NCBI GenBank assembly: GCA_030041255.1
Contig: JASHOF010000038.1
Span: 1 to 39,616 of the forward strand
Length of the DNA stretch: 39,616 nucleotides
From: Acetobacteraceae bacterium
GTDB taxonomy: Bacteria > Pseudomonadota > Alphaproteobacteria > Acetobacterales > Acetobacteraceae
Direction of reading: 5' to 3'
In this document: piece by piece, positions 39,014-39,616 of the stretch
Layout of the letters: each line of letters starts with the position of its first letter
Numbering within the stretch: the first letter of the stretch is position 1
Position numbers and translations under genes: made by a program
The notes under the pieces: model-generated
Databases searched by the model: none
Seen by the model: only the letters and a program-made list of their open reading frames with translations
What the model was told of the DNA's origin: nothing

Positions 39014-39616
39014 CGGAAAAGCTGCTGGCCTTTGATCCCCTTATACATGTCCGCCACCCACTCCGCATAGCCGTTGTAGATTTGCGTCGGCACCACCTTG
39101 TCGAAGCCGATCAGCCGCTCGCGCGCCTGGCTCCAGCGCGGATGCGGCACGGCCGGATTGACGTTGGCCCAGAAGCCGTATTCGGAGCTTTGCAGCGTCT
39201 CCCAGAAGGTCTTCGGCCGCTGATCGGCGAAGGTCACCTTGACGATCGACTTGGCCGACTTGAAGCCATATTTCCATGGCGTCACGAGGCGCAGCGGCGC
39301 GCCGTCCTGGCGCGGCACGGGATGGCCATACATGCCGGTCACCATGAACGACAGCTCGTTCGTCGCCTCGAACATGGTAAGCCCTTCGATATAAGGCCAC
39401 GGGTACCAGAACTCGCGCTCGCCGGGCGCGACCTTGGGGTTCGTGAAGGTCTCGAAGCGCACGTACTTGGCGCTCGACAGCGGGTTCCCGAGCGCCACGA
39501 AATCCTTGAGCGGGAAGCCGCTCCACGGCACCGCCATCGACCAGGCCTCGACGCAGCGGTGGCGATAAAGCCGCTCCTCGAGCTTCATCCGCTTCAGGAG
39601 GTCGTCTATGTCGAGC
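39010..39616 (-). CDS. msrP: MsrP, protein-methionine-sulfoxide reductase catalytic subunit (5' end outside window)
   Basis: The frame stays open to the right edge, so only the C-terminal 201 residues are seen. YRHRCVEAWSMAVPW contains the Cys that binds molybdenum in YedY/MsrP, and EFWYPWPYIEGLTM and LRLVTPWKYGFKSAKSIV are family hallmarks. The periplasmic enzyme repairs oxidised methionines in envelope proteins using molybdopterin. The Tat signal must lie outside the window. Downstream it overlaps a small membrane protein gene instead of msrQ, the usual membrane electron donor gene. Confidence 0.94.
   Translation of the reverse strand, partial: LDIDDLLKRMKLEERLYRHRCVEAWSMAVPWSGFPLKDFVALGNPLSSAKYVRFETFTNPKVAPGEREFWYPWPYIEGLTMFEATNELSFMVTGMYGHPVPRQDGAPLRLVTPWKYGFKSAKSIVKVTFADQRPKTFWETLQSSEYGFWANVNPAVPHPRWSQARERLIGFDKVVPTQIYNGYAEWVADMYKGIKGQQLFR

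Overview
The window reads as chromosome of a high-GC alphaproteobacterium. The genes at 12.5-39.6 kb (class Ia ribonucleotide reductase, long-chain prenyl diphosphate synthase next to a DUF2007/methyltransferase pair, DUF6494, pirin, MsrP, a CUT2 sugar transporter) and their protein style suggest Rhodospirillales, probably an Acetobacteraceae-like lineage. That placement is inference; no rRNA, tRNA or marker gene in the window settles it.

Region 1 (1 to about 12,140) is a prophage or phage-derived element transcribed on the + strand. A tightly overlapping replication block comes first: an SF2 helicase cut by the window edge, a small unknown protein, a zinc-finger/Toprim primase and a VapE-type helicase. 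A GTCAC-rich palindromic segment follows it and could be an origin or operator. Next come a small-terminase candidate, a large terminase with an unusual extra C-terminal domain, an HNH nuclease, a ribbon-helix-helix regulator that appears to have its own leaderless promoter, and a few virion-type genes ending in a tape-measure/lytic transglycosylase protein. I find no recognisable portal, capsid protease, major capsid or tail-tube gene between the terminase and the tape measure. A train of very small ORFs (9960-12083) follows and ends at a strong intrinsic terminator at 12108-12136.

Region 2 (12.5-24.3 kb) is host-like. It holds a sulfotransferase-like surface-polymer gene, a secreted protein of unknown function, a compact three-gene minus-strand operon (cytoplasmic DMSO-reductase/BisC-family molybdoenzyme, FMN-dependent alpha-hydroxy-acid enzyme, MBL-fold hydrolase) divergent from a class III aminotransferase, a small four-helix membrane protein, a polyprenyl diphosphate synthase, and the divergent DUF2007 plus methyltransferase pair.

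Region 3 (24.3-25.1 kb) is rich in intergenic palindromes: two copies of a CCCTCTCCC/GGGAGAGGG element, also present at 14.3 kb, and two large hairpins. It contains one small conserved-looking gene.

Region 4 (25.1-39.6 kb) carries nrdA-nrdB without an ATP-cone, a Na/Pi cotransporter with a PhoU-like tail, a crotonase lacking both canonical catalytic glutamates, an ABC-F ATPase, a binding protein-permease-ATPase sugar operon divergent from a protein-isoaspartate methyltransferase gene, a small lipoprotein, DUF6494, pirin, and an MsrP gene cut by the right edge and overlapping a small membrane protein gene.

The parts most worth follow-up are the element with packaging and replication genes but no visible head genes, the extra domain on its terminase, the molybdoenzyme/FMN/MBL operon, and the leaderless regulator. 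No CRISPR array, insertion sequence, tRNA or rRNA was seen.
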